Under the pieces are notes generated by a model. That model searched no databases and was not told the DNA's origin. It was given only the letters and a program-made list of their open reading frames with translations. Below are positions 8,787-23,300 of a stretch of 64,000 bases of DNA, in pieces. This stretch comes from Isoetes taiwanensis (taxonomy: Eukaryota; Streptophyta; Lycopodiopsida; Isoetales; Isoetaceae). The DNA lies in the NCBI GenBank assembly GCA_021234155.1, contig JAJEKV010000073.1:1896001-1960000 (forward strand), read 5' to 3'. How positions within the stretch are numbered: the first letter of the stretch is position 1; each line of letters opens with the position of its first letter. Both the position numbers and the translations under genes were made by a program.

Positions 8787-11700
8787 CTTCCCCCTTGCGG
8801 GATTATTTTCAAAGTCTGCGTCTGGTTTTCTCTCCTCCCTAGCTGTTCAACTTCGAGCGGGAATGGAGAGGCACAGAGCGGCGATGGGCCTGGTCCATTA
8901 CATTACAGCTGATTAGCCGGGGCTCACCTGGAGACTGACATTGCGGCTTGCGGTATGGTTATCTCCGCCGCAGATGTTATTTTGCTCAGTTCTATGAAAC
9001 CTGGGGAGATTGGATCTATGTGCATGATCTTACCTTCTTTACATTTCTAATATCTTTTCTATTGTCTTACATGTTACGAAATTGGAAAACCAAGCAGCCG
9101 GGTATGTTGAAGCCAATGGCAGCAGTGGTTAAGCGTTTTCTTGCTATTCTCTCTGATATATTGCTTGAAACATACATTGCTCATTTTTATCCTTTCTCCG
9201 AATAGGAGCAGCATCACAAGTATATTTATTGCCATTTATATGCCTGCTTGACCGTCCTCCAGAAATGCATCAACATGCTAATGTATTTCTTTGTTGTGAA
9301 ATGCAGGGCCAACACTTTTCTTCTTGGCATTCGTCAAACAGGAACATGATTTCAGCTTCAGTTTCTTTGGAAAGGCTCGGCTTTAAGGTTTTCGTTTTGT
9401 GTAAGTTGAGGACAGCAGAGGCAACTGATTTATTCTTCTTTTTCTAGGATTTTATAGGGCCTATTTTATATATAGATTTCGTGTTTAATTCCCTCGCTAA
9501 GATCATATCCAACCCAGTTGGTTTTAGAGATTTTAGATTCTTATTTACCTGCATTAAAATTTACTCCAGATTTATCCATGTTTTTCAGAAGCATCCTCAC
9601 AACACCAGAGAAGTAGATGACAAACCATTCATGTTAAGAACAGTTTGGCAGGCCTATAGACGGTTAAAGATGCTTCAGAACATATTTGTTGAGAAGCTCT
9701 TTGAGTTGTTTATTCCTTTGTTGAATGCAAGACTGTGAATGTTCTGCACTAATTAAGTTTATGATATGACAGGTTTGTCTATGATACGATAAAAGATACA
9801 GATTATGTGGTTAAGGATGTTCAGACATTGGATATCATGAAGCAAGGTATGAATATCTTCTTTTTTAAAAGAGAGGGGATTGGGTTTTTTGAAATGGCAC
9901 ATCTCTCATTTTCAGTAATTTTTCTACATTCTGAGTTTTTCTTCTGATGCTCTTCTTTATATCGGCTTCCAGATCGACATGCCTTCCAACGCTCTTTTTC
10001 ATGTCAGCTTCACCCTTCAAATCAGCGCACACCTTCTTTCAAGTCGATGCAGGTAACCGATGCTCTAGAGGTGCACTCAAATGGCTTCGCTCTCAAGAAG
10101 GTACTCTTGGCATTATTTTACAGAAAGTTGTGAAGGCTATCATTTTCATTCCAAAGTTCCATATGTAGGTTAAGGGAGCCACCCGATTTTGCATCCTCAT
10201 AACAAATTTTTGTTTTTCTGGTATAACATACAGGGAAGAGACGTTATGGCTGCAAACATGGCCGCAATCTGGTATAGTGATCAGACGAAGCATATCTTTC
10301 ACAAGGTGTGCATCCTTCTGTAGATTATCCTTTGCAAATGTGTACAAATTCATTTTTTTTCAGGTAATTAAAGTGCTGGCCCTTTTAATCTAGACCAAAA
10401 CCACAAAGAAGATAGTGCCAGTCTTGCAAGGGGATCTCAAAGCATCCCCTCAAGCCATGTATCCCTGTGGGCTATTTTTATGTGCTTTGTAGTTATGAAA
10501 AAAAAAAGTGAGAAATATGTAACATATAGAATGGCTTTTCTTTCCACGGTGTTTAATGATTTGTTTGTTTACCTTGCAGAATTGCAAGCACTTTGGGATT
10601 CGTGGAGATAAGAAGGAAAGGGAACTTCTCTTCTTTGAGCATCCCTAATCTGTTATGGTCTGCAGACTTGCCCATGGTGGCCATTATGTTTTGCGCTATT
10701 TTATTCTGCCTATGGTGAATCCGCCTGGTATGCACAAATGTAATTACAAAGATGTGGCATTTTGAGGTAGCTGAATTTATAATGGCTTTTCTCCATTGTG
10801 GTTTTTCTCCAGCTTGAAGAGCTAGAGTATAGGGCCTAAGTCCGGAGGATAAATGTGAGCGGCAATAGGGACTGCAGACTTGCCATGGTAACCACTACAC
10901 GGACTTTACACCAAATTTTGTGTTTTATTGAATGAAGTATCTTCATTTTCTTCGATTTCATTTATGCATTAGAAATGCTACAGGTTGCGTGCATCCATGA
11001 GTAGAGATATACACATTGTAATTACTGGAACAGTCGAGTGCAAGCCATTAAAAATGCTACAGGCATTATTGGGGCTGGTATGTATATTGGTATGCTCTCC
11101 TTTGTTCATTCGTGCTTGAGCTGGGTAGGATCGTCCTAAAAAACTAATGATGACATTTTTTTACAACCTTCTTTAGGATTCAAAGCTGCTGGAATCTTCT
11201 TCTCTTGCTTCTGGAGCCGATCCTAGAAGGTTTGTCATTACTCTCCTTTGCTCATTTGTGCTTGAATGAAAGCCATATTTGTTTAGAATAAGAATGTGAC
11301 TTCTGAATCAAACCCAATCCATCGATCGGTTTGTAAGCAACTGGGTTTGCAAGCAGGTTATCAAGGCATAACAGACTGTTTGTGCTTACGATGGACTGCT
11401 AGCAGATTATCAACAAGTAACAAAATGTCTAAACTACGGATTATTTTATCTTACGGGTACTTACGTTTGACGTTTGTGCATCAACTTGGACTCCCACACA
11501 TTGCTTGAAATCTATAGAGCTCCTGGCGTTCTACATATGTTTCTTCGTAAACCATATCTGGAAGCTACTTATCTGGAACCATATCTGGATGTTACTTAAT
11601 TCTTATGCACCTCAAAATTTTATTGCAGGAAATGGTCCACAAATTCTCCGGTGTTTCTTGACTTCCCCCGGTATTTGAAGGTTCACCGAACCTAGAGTTT

Positions 11701-13104
11701 TATTAGAATTTTTTACCAGCTTGAGTATAGTACTTTTATAGTTGACAATATATGATCTGTACACAGGTTTGTGTGCTATCTATTTGACATACTTTGTCTT
11801 TTTTATTTATTGTCGATAGCAAGGACAAAATCATGGTGTCATTTTTTATAGGCCAAGTGACAATACATGAGAAATACACGTCTCTCTCTCCTGTAGTTGC
11901 GCCAAGAAGATCTAGACAAGTTTATAGCCAGCCCCTCTTCATTTGTAAATAGCTGCAATATTTGATGCAGGAAAATTAGCGGTACTCATCATTAAAACAA
12001 ACACTTGCATCAGGTTGTGCAAGATATAGAAGTTTTTGTTGCTTTGCCATTGGCACTTTCTATGCTGTCCATGGAAGTATGACTATGCTGTCCAACATCA
12101 TGTTGAATTATTTCAAGTGATGTGCAGATTTAAGCTATTGCAAGAGTGCAAATCCAGGGAAAAGCATGTCATTATGTTTTGATAATCCCACAATCACCTG
12201 CACATGGGTTGAGGCTTATATGGGTACTTCTGAGGGATATCTCTGCTCTATTTAAAGCAATGCCATATAGAAACATTCTAGCAAATGCTAGAGCAGAATG
12301 CGTTAGCAAGAAATTTTATATTTACAATTCAAGCAACAGATGCAGTTGTAGTTTTCATCTAATGATTGTACAGGATGTTGTCTCTTGGAATGGTATATCG
12401 TTGCATTTTACAAGTAAATCAAGCACTCCAAGTTACAGAGTAGATGAAGGAGGCAGAATGCATGTCCAATAAAGCTACTTCTGCTAGCATCGTTTGTATG
12501 TATAGCCATGCATGATGATGAATTATGGATGAAAGCTGCCACTACCTCCTCTTTGGACATTTAGGTTGTCTTGATGGTGTAGAAGCATTAACTAAACAAG
12601 AAGTGTGAACAAAGTTTAGGTAATTGTAAGTAGTACCTTTTTATTTGAGTTGCTTACACTTTGTGACTGGTCCCTGGTGATAATGAACACGTAGTATGTA
12701 ACTAAATCTTCATGGAGATCTATTTTTATTTAGACCTAAAACTTGCAAGCTATCAGCAATAGATAGAGCTACCAAAGAATTGACATCAGAGACATATATG
12801 TGTTCAACATACTACATGCAAGGCTCATATTCATGCGATTTCAACAATTGTGCAAACCACTCAATAAAGAGCCCACTTTACGTAGTTTATCTAGAACCAT
12901 AACAATTGACCTTCCACGTTTACATCTAACCATTCTCACATCATTGAGCACATGTTGGCTTTTTCAAGCTCTTACCTCAAATGTTTTAGGAATAATGACT
13001 AAGGATATTTGTAGGTTAACATCATTAAAGTCCACTGGCTTCATGAAGTTCGAGCATGAAACCATAGTGCCACCAAATTTGGTATCATTTGCCATGGACA
13101 CACA

Positions 13105-13994
13105 TCTTCTTTATTAAAATGGGTGGGTGTTGGTAAGTGTGCCCGGAACGCCGCATGTGCAGACGCATGCGGCGTTCCCTTTCAAATTGGACTATTACAG
13201 GATTGGAGTGACACTACAAAAGTTAAATTCCCTTCAACATGCTTGGCCGATAGCGTATGGCATCATTTTATGACAGAATATAATATCCAACGTTGCATAT
13301 TTTAATGTTCATAGTATAGCACTTTGTCCAAACTAAAGAACACAGAAAGAGATGCTATAATAAGGTAGAGATCCCTCACTCTCTTCGCACACACCAGTGC
13401 GATATTTAAGATTTATTGCTCAACTTTGTTTTAGGATTTAGTGACAACGATCTTAGCATATGAATTCTAACTCATGAATAGAACATGCAACGCGATCAAC
13501 TACGTCACCACACCATGATTTAGAGTTAGGTAAAGATGGGTTGTGTTAGATGGATAAAGATGGAGACCGTTTCAAAGGGTTTGTTTTAGGATATAGGTGT
13601 TACAACTTTATCATATTCCGAGTTCTAAAAAAAATAGAATCTAACATGCAACTCCTAGATGGAGCAGGCAATGCTATCAACCATATCACCATATCACAAA
13701 CTTAGGGTTTTGGTTTTAGGGCTAGGAATGTAGGATTTGTGTGTTTAGATAGGATGTTGTGATTGTTCTTATATCTTTTACAGATGGAGACAATTCCAAA
13801 GAGTTTGGTTTAGGGTTTTTTTGTATTCTATTATGTTTGCCTATTCCATGTGTCAATGAGCAATGCCTGGCCTTTCATTACATATATGGACATGATTACA
13901 TTTATAAGTCTTTATTTCACCTACAAACTCCACACATATGCCCATTCCACGCGTCCATGACTAATGCCCGGCATCGCCGGGCACACGTTTCTAG
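13105..13994 (+). mobile_element. Inner Helitron copy sharing the 3' end (890 bp)
   Basis: A second 5' end, TCTTCTTTATTAAAATGGG, is preceded by A at 13104. It is followed by the GC hairpin (13145-13178) with the same 13-base arms and a different 8-base loop. It shares the only plus-strand 3' terminus, at 13994. It is either a short Helitron that supplied the end of the larger one, or a small element nested at the end. Confidence 0.6.
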
Positions 13995-14208
13995 TTAGCA
14001 TGATTTTTTTGGGAAACAACTTGATGCATCTTTTTTGCAGGTCTGTCAGAGTCCGTATAAAGTGTCAGAAGTGGAAAAAATTGTGTACTTTTTGATCTGA
14101 ATATTTTAACTTGCTGCCAGGGATATTGACCAAGTTTTGACTTGTCAGGATTGCAATTTTGAAGGCCTTCTGCACATTTTCTTGCATCTTACTTTTGAAA
14201 ATAGATTC
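13995..14208 (+). mobile_element. Old Tat-type LTR, middle part
   Basis: It contains CTGCCAGGGATATTGACCAA and a TTTTGACTTGTCAGG context that match the intact Tat LTR near 42720-42790. Its last five bases, GATTC (14204-14208), recur at 49158-49162, where the LTR resumes. Confidence 0.65.
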
Positions 14209-15759
14209 TGTGACACTCCTCGAATCTATACGATGCTCCCATCGTATAAATACGGGAAATTCCCCTCCCATGGCAAATCCATCACCACGGAAAGGCCCTG
14301 CATCTGACTCGGACCACTTATAATGGCCAAGTGTCCGGGTGAAGGACACGGAGGTGTCATTCGTCCCATGCCTTCTATGGGAATCCTATATAGCGGAAGC
14401 GTACATACATGTTAGCACCTAGCAACAATACTAATAAATAATATACCACCACGAAGGGTGGCCCATCATCATCAATATACTAACAATAGAATACCAACAT
14501 AACAAAGGAAATACACCATAACTAAGGGCTCTACCCCGGGCTCGGACTCCATGGAGGTGACTGACGGCCAGGGCCTCAAGATAACAATAGACAGAGATAT
14601 AACATGGTGTTGGCTGGCATAAGACAATGGCTATGGTAGTCCACTCCATCCGCCCCTCCTGTGCACACTTTGCAGATAGGCTGAATCATGCTATGACGTG
14701 CTTGTAGCCATCCGGAGACGCAATCCCAAGGAACCACCCTTCGGGACTACTCCGGGTTACATCTCCCCGGTCTGATGAGGCAGGTCAGAGAGGCGTCTTC
14801 TCCCCGAGTATGACGGATCCCTGGGTGTGCTAGAGAACACGAGCCCCCTCAGTGACCCCCGCATCCGTACCCGACTTACTCTCCTAAATCTAAAGGTCAG
14901 CTCACCAACCCGTTCGAGCCCAGGACGACCATATAGGCTCCCATCCTCCGGCCCAGAGAGTGTCAGACCCATACCCGGCCCACACACAGTGACCGGCTAT
15001 AAGCCTAGCACACTATAGGAGTCCTGTAGCCGTGCTAGGCAAGACCCCACCCCCGAGTCACCCTCATACTCGTTGTCTGGTGTTGAACCACATCATAGCA
15101 TCCACAGCCAGGTTGGCTCTTGTGCACAGGCCGCATTTACTGGGTTTTAATGGTTCTATCTATGAGCATCTCCACTTCTAGATGGCCTTTATGTCTCTAC
15201 CCCCCTTTTACCCATACAACACAGGAGGAACAGAACATAAAATAGAGATTAACCATACATCTATTCATACAAGGGTTAATCCTAGCTACCTTCTGAGCAT
15301 ACAAGGGTTAGTCCTATGACTATCTAGGAATCCAAGCTATCTACGTACTAACCGGGATCATAACTAGCTCTACTATCACTCGGGTTCTCCATCCTTCTGG
15401 CTGGAACAAGGTGGAACAACAGCTCCTCCTCCACCAACCTCCCCCCAATTCGAATTGGGGCAAATGGGGGTGCAAAACTCCAATTTGGGTCCCAAGTTAG
15501 CAACTCTCTCTTGCCCAATCGATTTGGGCCAGGTGGCAACTTTAGATTGGTTAATATTAGCTAATTTAATGTTTTAGCCCCTTTTAATATTAGGTTAAGC
15601 CCTAAATTCGAATTAGGATTTTGGAGGTTACCACTTTAATAATTAATTATTAACATAGCTAATCTTAGCTTATGAATAATTAATGTGCCATTAATTATTC
15701 ATAGTGACGTGTCATGGATTTATACTTAAAAAAAGCATATAAATACGTGGAACGTCACA
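14209..15759 (-). mobile_element. 3' LTR of the nested minus-strand retrotransposon
   Basis: 1551 bp, with ends TGTGAC and GTCACA. On the minus strand a purine-rich AAGGTGGGGAGAC (15772-15760) sits directly before it, which fits a polypurine tract and marks this as the 3' LTR. Its partner is split into 28555-28724, 30110-30148 and 47794-49157. GATTC flanks the whole element. Confidence 0.85.
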
Positions 15760-18341
15760 GTCTCCCCACCTTAAAAATGATGCTGTCCTCAGCATCAAGA
15801 CTACTCTTGTTGCAGGGCAACACATCATACATTGGAAGGAAGTCTCCCCTCCTTAAAGAGATAGCATGAGATTATAAGTCACACAGACGTTGTCATGTTC
15901 AAAGTGATTAAGTTTGAAATGACTTGTAATATGCAATTTATAACTCTGGGATATAAAAGGTAGAGGTATAGATCAGACATGATCATCGCTTAGGACTGTC
16001 AAAAGTCAACAGTCAAGGTTTGTGGAAGTCTCACTGTTTCATTCTTGGTGATGAGTTTACAGTTTATCTGATGTAGGAATCATTCTTTTTATACATACGT
16101 GTAATTCTTTTAATATAGTACAGACTTATTAATCGCACACTGTTTAGTAGAAAGTCATTCTAATCATATTAACTTCTGTGTATATGTCTATTATATTCTC
16201 CCTTCACTTTGCAAGTGATTTTATTACAGCCAGCCTTAATGTAATTTGCATCTAAATTTTGTTTTCCTATTTTTGTTACAGTTTTAACAACTCGTATATT
16301 GCTATCGTCATTGTTTACATGCCCCTCACATTTATACTTACCCTTGAATAGAATTATATATTGTACTGTATTTGCCATTTTTACCTATATACTTTAATAT
16401 TAATTACAGACAGATGTTCTTCATCATTTATTATTCATAACCTTGTTATAACATTATCTAAGTCTCGTTATTCCCTTAGGAGTTTGTGTAAGACATACAT
16501 AATTATCTCCTTCTATTATATTTGACTATGTGTTTAAATAGCTTTCTCCTTTTGAGTATCTTTAATGTTTCCACACTCACACTCTCGATCCATAGTTTAC
16601 ACTTAGCTGTAACTGATAGCCAGACCCTGATATGCGAGGGGTAAAGACCCTTAGAAAATGCAACTACATTCTTGATATAAACGTTGGTTTGATTTCAAAT
16701 AAAGTTCTAAGGTGCAAGACTCCAATTGCGATATTGTTGGCTTTAAATACCCATGGTTAGAAACCTTTGTGGAGCTAAATCTAAAGTCATGGATCTAAGG
16801 CTTCTATCTGATAATGCTCCAAAATAGAAAGTAATAGATGGTTCTTCAGGCTAATTGACCAAAGGAATTTCGAGGTGAACTATGACTAAAACGAGCTTTA
16901 CCTCACATGAGCACACATATTAATTCATTAGTTATATCTATACATTTATTAGAGATACGGAAGCATCAAAAGCATGCCCGGTGCTTCTTGAGGCTATTAT
17001 ATAACGAAGGTTAAGCAAATCCTGGGTTCTTGCTTGAAGTAGAAGTGCTAAACATTGGGAGTAAGGAGTGGATACTCGAGAAAATTGGTATGACTATGTT
17101 TGTTATCCCATTGAAACACTGGACCTAAAAATTACGAGGATTGATTTATCATGCGGCATATATATTGCCATTCAACGTAGAAGGAGACTGGATATAGCAC
17201 CATACAGGTGAGGGAAAAGTGGTGTATGATTATCTGCCCTAGACCAGGTTAGAGAGGTAGTATACTAAGGTGGAAACTGGATTATAAGTACCCAGCTCCT
17301 GAAAGGGATATCACTTTAGAAGTGTAGGTTTCGACAATGGTGGTGAAGGTATAGAATGTCGACCCGACATTTTATAGCTATTGCTACTTGAAGCGAGGTA
17401 TGATTCGCGGAATGGTAGAGAATAATGTCGTATGAGGATGCGGATCCATAAACTATGGATTATAAACTTACACATACATTGTGTTTCGTAAGGAGATTGA
17501 TGTTCCTGAGAGGTGCAATAAAGATGCAAGCGTATGCATGATTAAGATGACCACGTAGCCACATGGATATGCTTATCTTGCTAGCAAAGGGTACAAGCGT
17601 CTGAAAGCTACAATGTATGTTGGAGCTTTGGTGAAGCTAGACTATGAAGGACAGTTGACCTTCCACTAATGATACATTAAGGAGGCAAGTAATGTACCCA
17701 CATGACAAGTGGGAGACAAGAGGTGCTTGAAAGTTGTTGTAAACAACGTTTCAAATATAGAGAGTTTGGAGGAAGATGTTGAATAGACCAAAGTGTGGAG
17801 TATGAACAAGGTAGGTGCGCAATGAACATCTCACCAAGAAGGATGTGCTCAAGTCTTGGTATCGTGTGTGTATCCCGAGGAGTAGCTCCGCGTTGGTATA
17901 TGCGTACCAGGACCCCTTAATGGTAAAACATAACAAGAAAAATAAAAAGGGTGTATAATAGAACTTTTAGTTCACATTCTATATAGATACGGAAGTAATG
18001 AAGATAAGAGTTCCTATACTATACGTTAAACATGTCCATTCGGACTTAGGGTGGCATCTGCCCCTGTGGAATTTGTGACTAGAGCTTGAGGACCAAGGCA
18101 AACTAAGGCTAGAGAGTCTAGAAAGTGTGGTGTCGAAACCACAACATATATATGGTACATACTAAAGGAGTTGTGGAAATACAATTGTGGGAAGTATGAA
18201 CATAGCTAGGTGGCTATGTCAATGAGTTACATATGAGTCTGTACTTAGGACTGGTGCACACATGTTACTATATCACATACTAACAATGTAGTGGTTTTGG
18301 ATGTGGGAAGGATTTAGTAGTATCAAATACTACACTAGTGA

Positions 18342-18420
18342 ATAGAATAGAATAGTTTTTTTTAACGTCCACGAAGACCAATAGGTCATGGGACCCATAC
18401 AAGGATATCAAGGATATCAA
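18342..18420 (-). repeat. SINE/LINE 3'-end fragment with AATAG tail
   Basis: On the minus strand the sequence ends GTGGACGTTAAAAAAAA followed by (CTATT)n. The same GTGGACGTTAAAAA next to a simple repeat occurs at 51104-51120. It looks like a retroposon 3' end with a microsatellite tail. Confidence 0.4.
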
Positions 18421-20210
18421 CTGTGACATCCAGATGTATGTCATGTTGGAAGATGGTAGAATATTCGTACAAGGCTGGTGAAATATTACTTGACAATGTT
18501 TAAAGAAGAAGCATAATGATATGCTTATATACGAAGATATTGGGTTAAGGTATGATCCACTAGAGATAAGCATTCAAGCTATCCCAATGGTTGGAGTTGA
18601 CTATCTTAGATACGTCGTCCTAAGGGATATGGACAGAGTTTAAATCAGTGAAAATAGCTAGAGTAAGTCTAGCATATACGGTGATGTTACATTCAAAAAC
18701 ATCCCGAGGACGGTTGGAACGGTATTGGAATAAGCGATAACGAGAGCTTAACTACTCAAAGGTTCTAGATACCAATGAATTAGTTCAATATTATAAGCCG
18801 AGAGCATCTATTCGATTTTGGGAAATAAAAAGATGTATGAAATATCGCGTCGCCCTGATGGAAGAAAAAAAGGAGTACGATGACTTTTGCGATTATACTT
18901 GTAGGGATAACCGAGAAGAGGGCAATACATAGCAATTCCAAGTCCCGATACAAATCAAGACGAGGTGTATAGATCAGAAGGGATGAGATTATATAGACTA
19001 GTAGTCCATATATCCTAAGAGTTACCCTACTTGCGAGGAACGATTATAAATGCTGAAGTAGAAGGTGGAGGATCGGTTGCCTCGAGGCATAGACCCCTTA
19101 GAGATTATGACTTTGAAAGTCTTAAGAGGGTAAGGAATCAGATAACCATATGGCGAAGATTGAAACATTGGGTTTCCTATGAAGAGACCCGGAGGTTTTA
19201 GTGCCTCCGCTTCATTATGAGGGAGCCAAAGGCGACAACATTTGAAGCTGATCAAAAACTGAAGTTGACATGATAACTTAAGAAAATAGGTTAGTTGTGA
19301 CAAAGCATGGCGGAACACAAAGGATATTTAACTGAAGGAACCTTTAGAGGGGAATCATAGTTTACGTACGGGGTTAAAGTACCATAAGGCACTAAAGGAA
19401 TGGTTGAAATAGCTAGAGACCCTATCAAAGTATAGGCAGCATATACAAGTCCAACATAGAGTTGGCCCCTGTCCTTTTGGAAAGTAGGTGGCGCAGCCAC
19501 ATCATAAAGGTACATAGGCAATGGGTTTTGTTTGAAAGAACTACCAAGGTTACACTTTAGCTAAGTTAGGGCAGAGCTCTAGCACTGTGGGATGTGGATA
19601 TATGTTTATTACATACGATAAACATCTTAGGGGTAATCTAAGTGTCGATACAAGGAGAGAAAGACGAGTGCACTCCAAAGTTACCAATGAAGGGTCTGGA
19701 GATATGTTCGAAATGTGCAAAGGACCGTCAATTCGTTGTATGCTAGGGTATGATGTTGGAGTTGGCACGTGAAATAAATGTTAACAGCCCATAGAATGAA
19801 GCTTAAGATGATGGGGTTGACAATAGTACAATTCCAGGATAGGTAGTGAATAGCAGTTACCTACTAGAAGTTTGAATGTGTCTTGCATAGACACCTAAGA
19901 CAAGCTTTCCCACATGATTCATACCCGGATCAGGCAGGGGCGAACGCCATGGGTTACATGGAGGTGTAAGTTAGAATATACAGGGTTCGAGCATCGCTAC
20001 AAGCCCGGGTTATATCAAACGTCGGTATTGTAGGAAGACTCACAAAATACTAGGCAGGCACCTTAATGACTCCAGGTAATTTAGGATTTATATGAAGGCT
20101 CACGTGCTTTTAGGCCATAACTATGGCTTAGATGAGGATGCCAAGTCATTTGGAATGCCACAACAACGACATAACGTCATGACAGAGAAATGTAATGACT
20201 AACATTTCTA

Positions 20211-20227
20211 GGATGTAGGACAACATT
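20211..20227. repeat. Target-site duplication of the LINE, left copy
   Basis: GGATGTAGGACAACATT recurs at 26176-26192 on the far side of the LINE. The last two T may belong to the tail instead. Confidence 0.9.
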
Positions 20228-20387
20228 TTTTTTTTATGGACGTGGACCTTTATTACTCAAAAGAATACAAAGAGTATATGGGGGACTCAAAACCCAGTGG
20301 AGAAGATATCCACTAGAGCAACACTACCCACCACATACATAACATAAAAAAGCAGAGAATACAGATCACCATGAGCACAACTGTTTG

Positions 20388-23300
20388 CTATGAGTAGGTG
20401 TGAATCTGAAGATATTGCTCCCAAATGACACTTTTGATGTCATCCTTCAAGGAAGAACATTTGTACGCCTTCACAATACGACTACGGGCATCGCTAAGCA
20501 CTTGCATATCTGAAAAGAGCTGTCCCTTGAAGATGAAGAGATTTCGTCTCTTCCAGATGGACCAGATGATCCAAGCAGATGCCAAGTGGAAAGCCCTCTT
20601 TGCCAACTTGTCCCAAGAACTAGGATAGACTGACAAAAGGACCTGCTGACTATTCAAGTCACAATGGAAAAGACTCAGAAGCCACTGCCAAGCAGGTCGA
20701 ACATGGTGACACAAGAAAAAACAGTGCTCAATTGTCTCATCCCTCTGCGTGCAAAGAGGGCAGATCATAGAGACTTCTGGACGAAATCGATGAACAACAG
20801 TGTTTACCCGCACGCATCTATGAGTGATCTGCCACCATAAAATGGATAGCTTAGGATGAAGCAATTTATCCCATACCCATCGCCAGACTGCTTTACGATG
20901 AGGCTCGGGGATAACTAAAGGCCACTTTGGCGATGGAGGCAACACCTCAGGATGAAGCAGGACCACATACATCGAGTGCACCAGGTGCTCCTCCTTAACA
21001 CTGCCATGAACCACCCAGAGCTGGGGAGCCACGTCTTGTGGGTGTGGAGGAAGTGTAGCAGCTACTCCGGTCCCAACGAAGGAGGGGTGTAAATTCTTTG
21101 GTGGTGTACAACTTTCCGCGACAGCACTTAGCACATAAAGCACTTAGCTAATACAAAATTTGATGTTACGAAATAATTATATTAGTTGGTACCTCATTTT
21201 TCCTACTTTAATGTTTTAAAGACACGTTTATTATTTGTAATACTCAATTTTCAAACACAATATGCATGTCAAATTCACGTTGGATGTGAGATTTTTAGTA
21301 GTTAAAGCACTTGTCTGGACAGTGCTTTTTGACCACCAGTAAAGAATTTACACCCGGAGAAGGAACTTCAATTTGAACTCATTCCACGTCAACAATCTTG
21401 TCTCATTATACCATGCAGATACCGTGAGCACACCTGCTGCTCGCCACCGACGTTGCGTCAATGGATGGACAGAAGAGACCAGGGGACAATCTGCATGACC
21501 GTCACCCAAAGGGATCCACCAACAACTGGCTGTAGGATCTGTGTGGGCCATTGGATGGAACTGAAACAAAGTGCGCACAGTCTCCCAAGCAGCTAGCAAC
21601 CCCTTGAGGAAAGGAGATGCATTAGGATATGGAGAAAGTGGATAGAATAATGCCCATGGGAGGAGAGGCTTAATGGATGGAGAGCCAAAGGAAATGCACC
21701 TCTGTAAAGACTGGTGAATGAGACGCAGACCTGGAGAATTATCAGCAGTATTGAGAATCCGCCACATGAACTTAGAGATCAGCACCTTGCTCGAGAAGAA
21801 AGTGAATCATCCCCAGCCCCCACAAAGTTTAGGCATAATGCACTTGCGCCCAACTAACTTTAACATCAGCTCCTTCTTGATTGCCACCGATGATGAAGTT
21901 CCCGGTCAGCGAACAATGAGTCGCATCTTTGATCTGCGGTGCCGGCAAGATGGATGCCATGTAGACATGTGTGCCACTTTAACCGACTTTGCCACGCTAT
22001 TACACGACCAGCCATGGATAACTTAGCCGTGGACCACCGAACAAATGCCTTTCCAACCCCTTAATAATGACATCCCACGCATCACCAGATGAGAGGTGTA
22101 TACCAACTGGAATGCCTAGAAGCTTAGTTGCCTTCCCATGAGGAAGAACCTTCCATGGAAATGCAACCACAGAAGACGGCACTGGAGAGTCTAGGGCCCC
22201 TGTGGCGTACACTTTTGCCACCCCACAAAGATACCAGAAGCCAAAGAGAAACTGTCCAACAAGGAAATGGCATTCTGCAAATTCTGCTCATCAGCCATTA
22301 AGAACAAGAAAGTGTCATCTGCATACTGATTACAAATCTCTTGTGAACCATTATTCATGGGAAGACCATGCAGGATGCCTTCCTGCACTGCAAGAGAGAA
22401 TACCTGAGAAAGAATCTCCGCCACAATTGTAAAAAGCAACGGTGCCAAAGGACAGCCCTGGTGAATGCCACGTCCCCACCGAAAAAATGTTGATGGCTCT
22501 CCTTCAAAAAAGAATCAAGAACGAAAGCGTAATAATGAAGTTTCATAACATCCGCTTAACCGGGCACCAAAACCAAGACGTAAAAGGCACTGCTCCAGGA
22601 AACTCCAGTCAACACTGTCATATGCTTTTGCAAAATCCAGCTTCAAGTATACAATGGGGTAACCATGCATTCTAGCCCAATAGAGACCCTCATATGCTGC
22701 TGCCACATTATTCAAGATACACCGGCGAGGCAAGAAACCTGACTGCGTGGAGGAGATAGACTCGGTAAGCACGCCACAAAGCTTCTGAGCAAAAGCTTTA
22801 GCAAAGATCTTGTACACTGAGGACAACAAAGTAATGGGGCGCCAATCTGAAATGGAAGAGGGATCCTTACATTTTGGAATAAGGGAGATGCAACTAGAGT
22901 TGAGGATTTTGTCCAGGTGCCTCTGTCTTTTAAAATCCCTGAAAGCATCATACCAAGCCAATCCCAATACTCCTGGAAAAACTCCACTGGAATACCATCA
23001 AGACTCGGACACTTGCCCCTCTTGAGAGAAAATGTGGCCTCAGCTAAATCATTCTGGCTGATCTCAGCCTCTAAAATGGCCCTTTGCTCATTGGTGACTA
23101 TAGGATGAACCTTAGCAAGCAAGGCCGCTTGAAAATCTGACTGAAAGGGAAGACGCCGAGCAGTGAAGAAAGCTGAAAAGTGATTATGCAAAAAGCCTCT
23201 AAGCTTAGCTGGATCTGAAACAACACGCCCATCCTGAGTCTGCAGAGACTGAAGAGATGCAGCTAGCTTTCTTGTTTTGGCAGCTCTGAAGAAAAAACCT

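Larger units (their letters stand above)
8713..13994 (+). mobile_element. Helitron 1 (non-autonomous, possibly compound)
   Basis: The 5' end is TCTTCTTTTTTATTTTGGG preceded by A (8712). The 3' end is a hairpin GCCCGGC-ATC-GCCGGGC (13966-13982), eight bases, then CTAG (13991-13994) followed by T. Host sequence on both sides is one continuous LTR repeat, as expected for A/T insertion without target duplication. A GC hairpin lies 40 bases inside the 5' end. A second 5'-type end occurs at 13105. There is no Rep/helicase ORF, so it needs enzymes from elsewhere. The interior contains several short segments bounded by AG and GT that resemble captured exons. Confidence 0.8.

Noticed and set aside
9773-10305. 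A functional host gene with introns
   Set aside because: Exon-like pieces lie within Helitron termini, more than one frame is open in some of them, and no start, stop or family could be established.
18820-19320. Reverse transcriptase or integrase remnants in the interior of the nested LTR element
   Set aside because: No motif could be recognised on either strand; the apparent frames are short and random-like.
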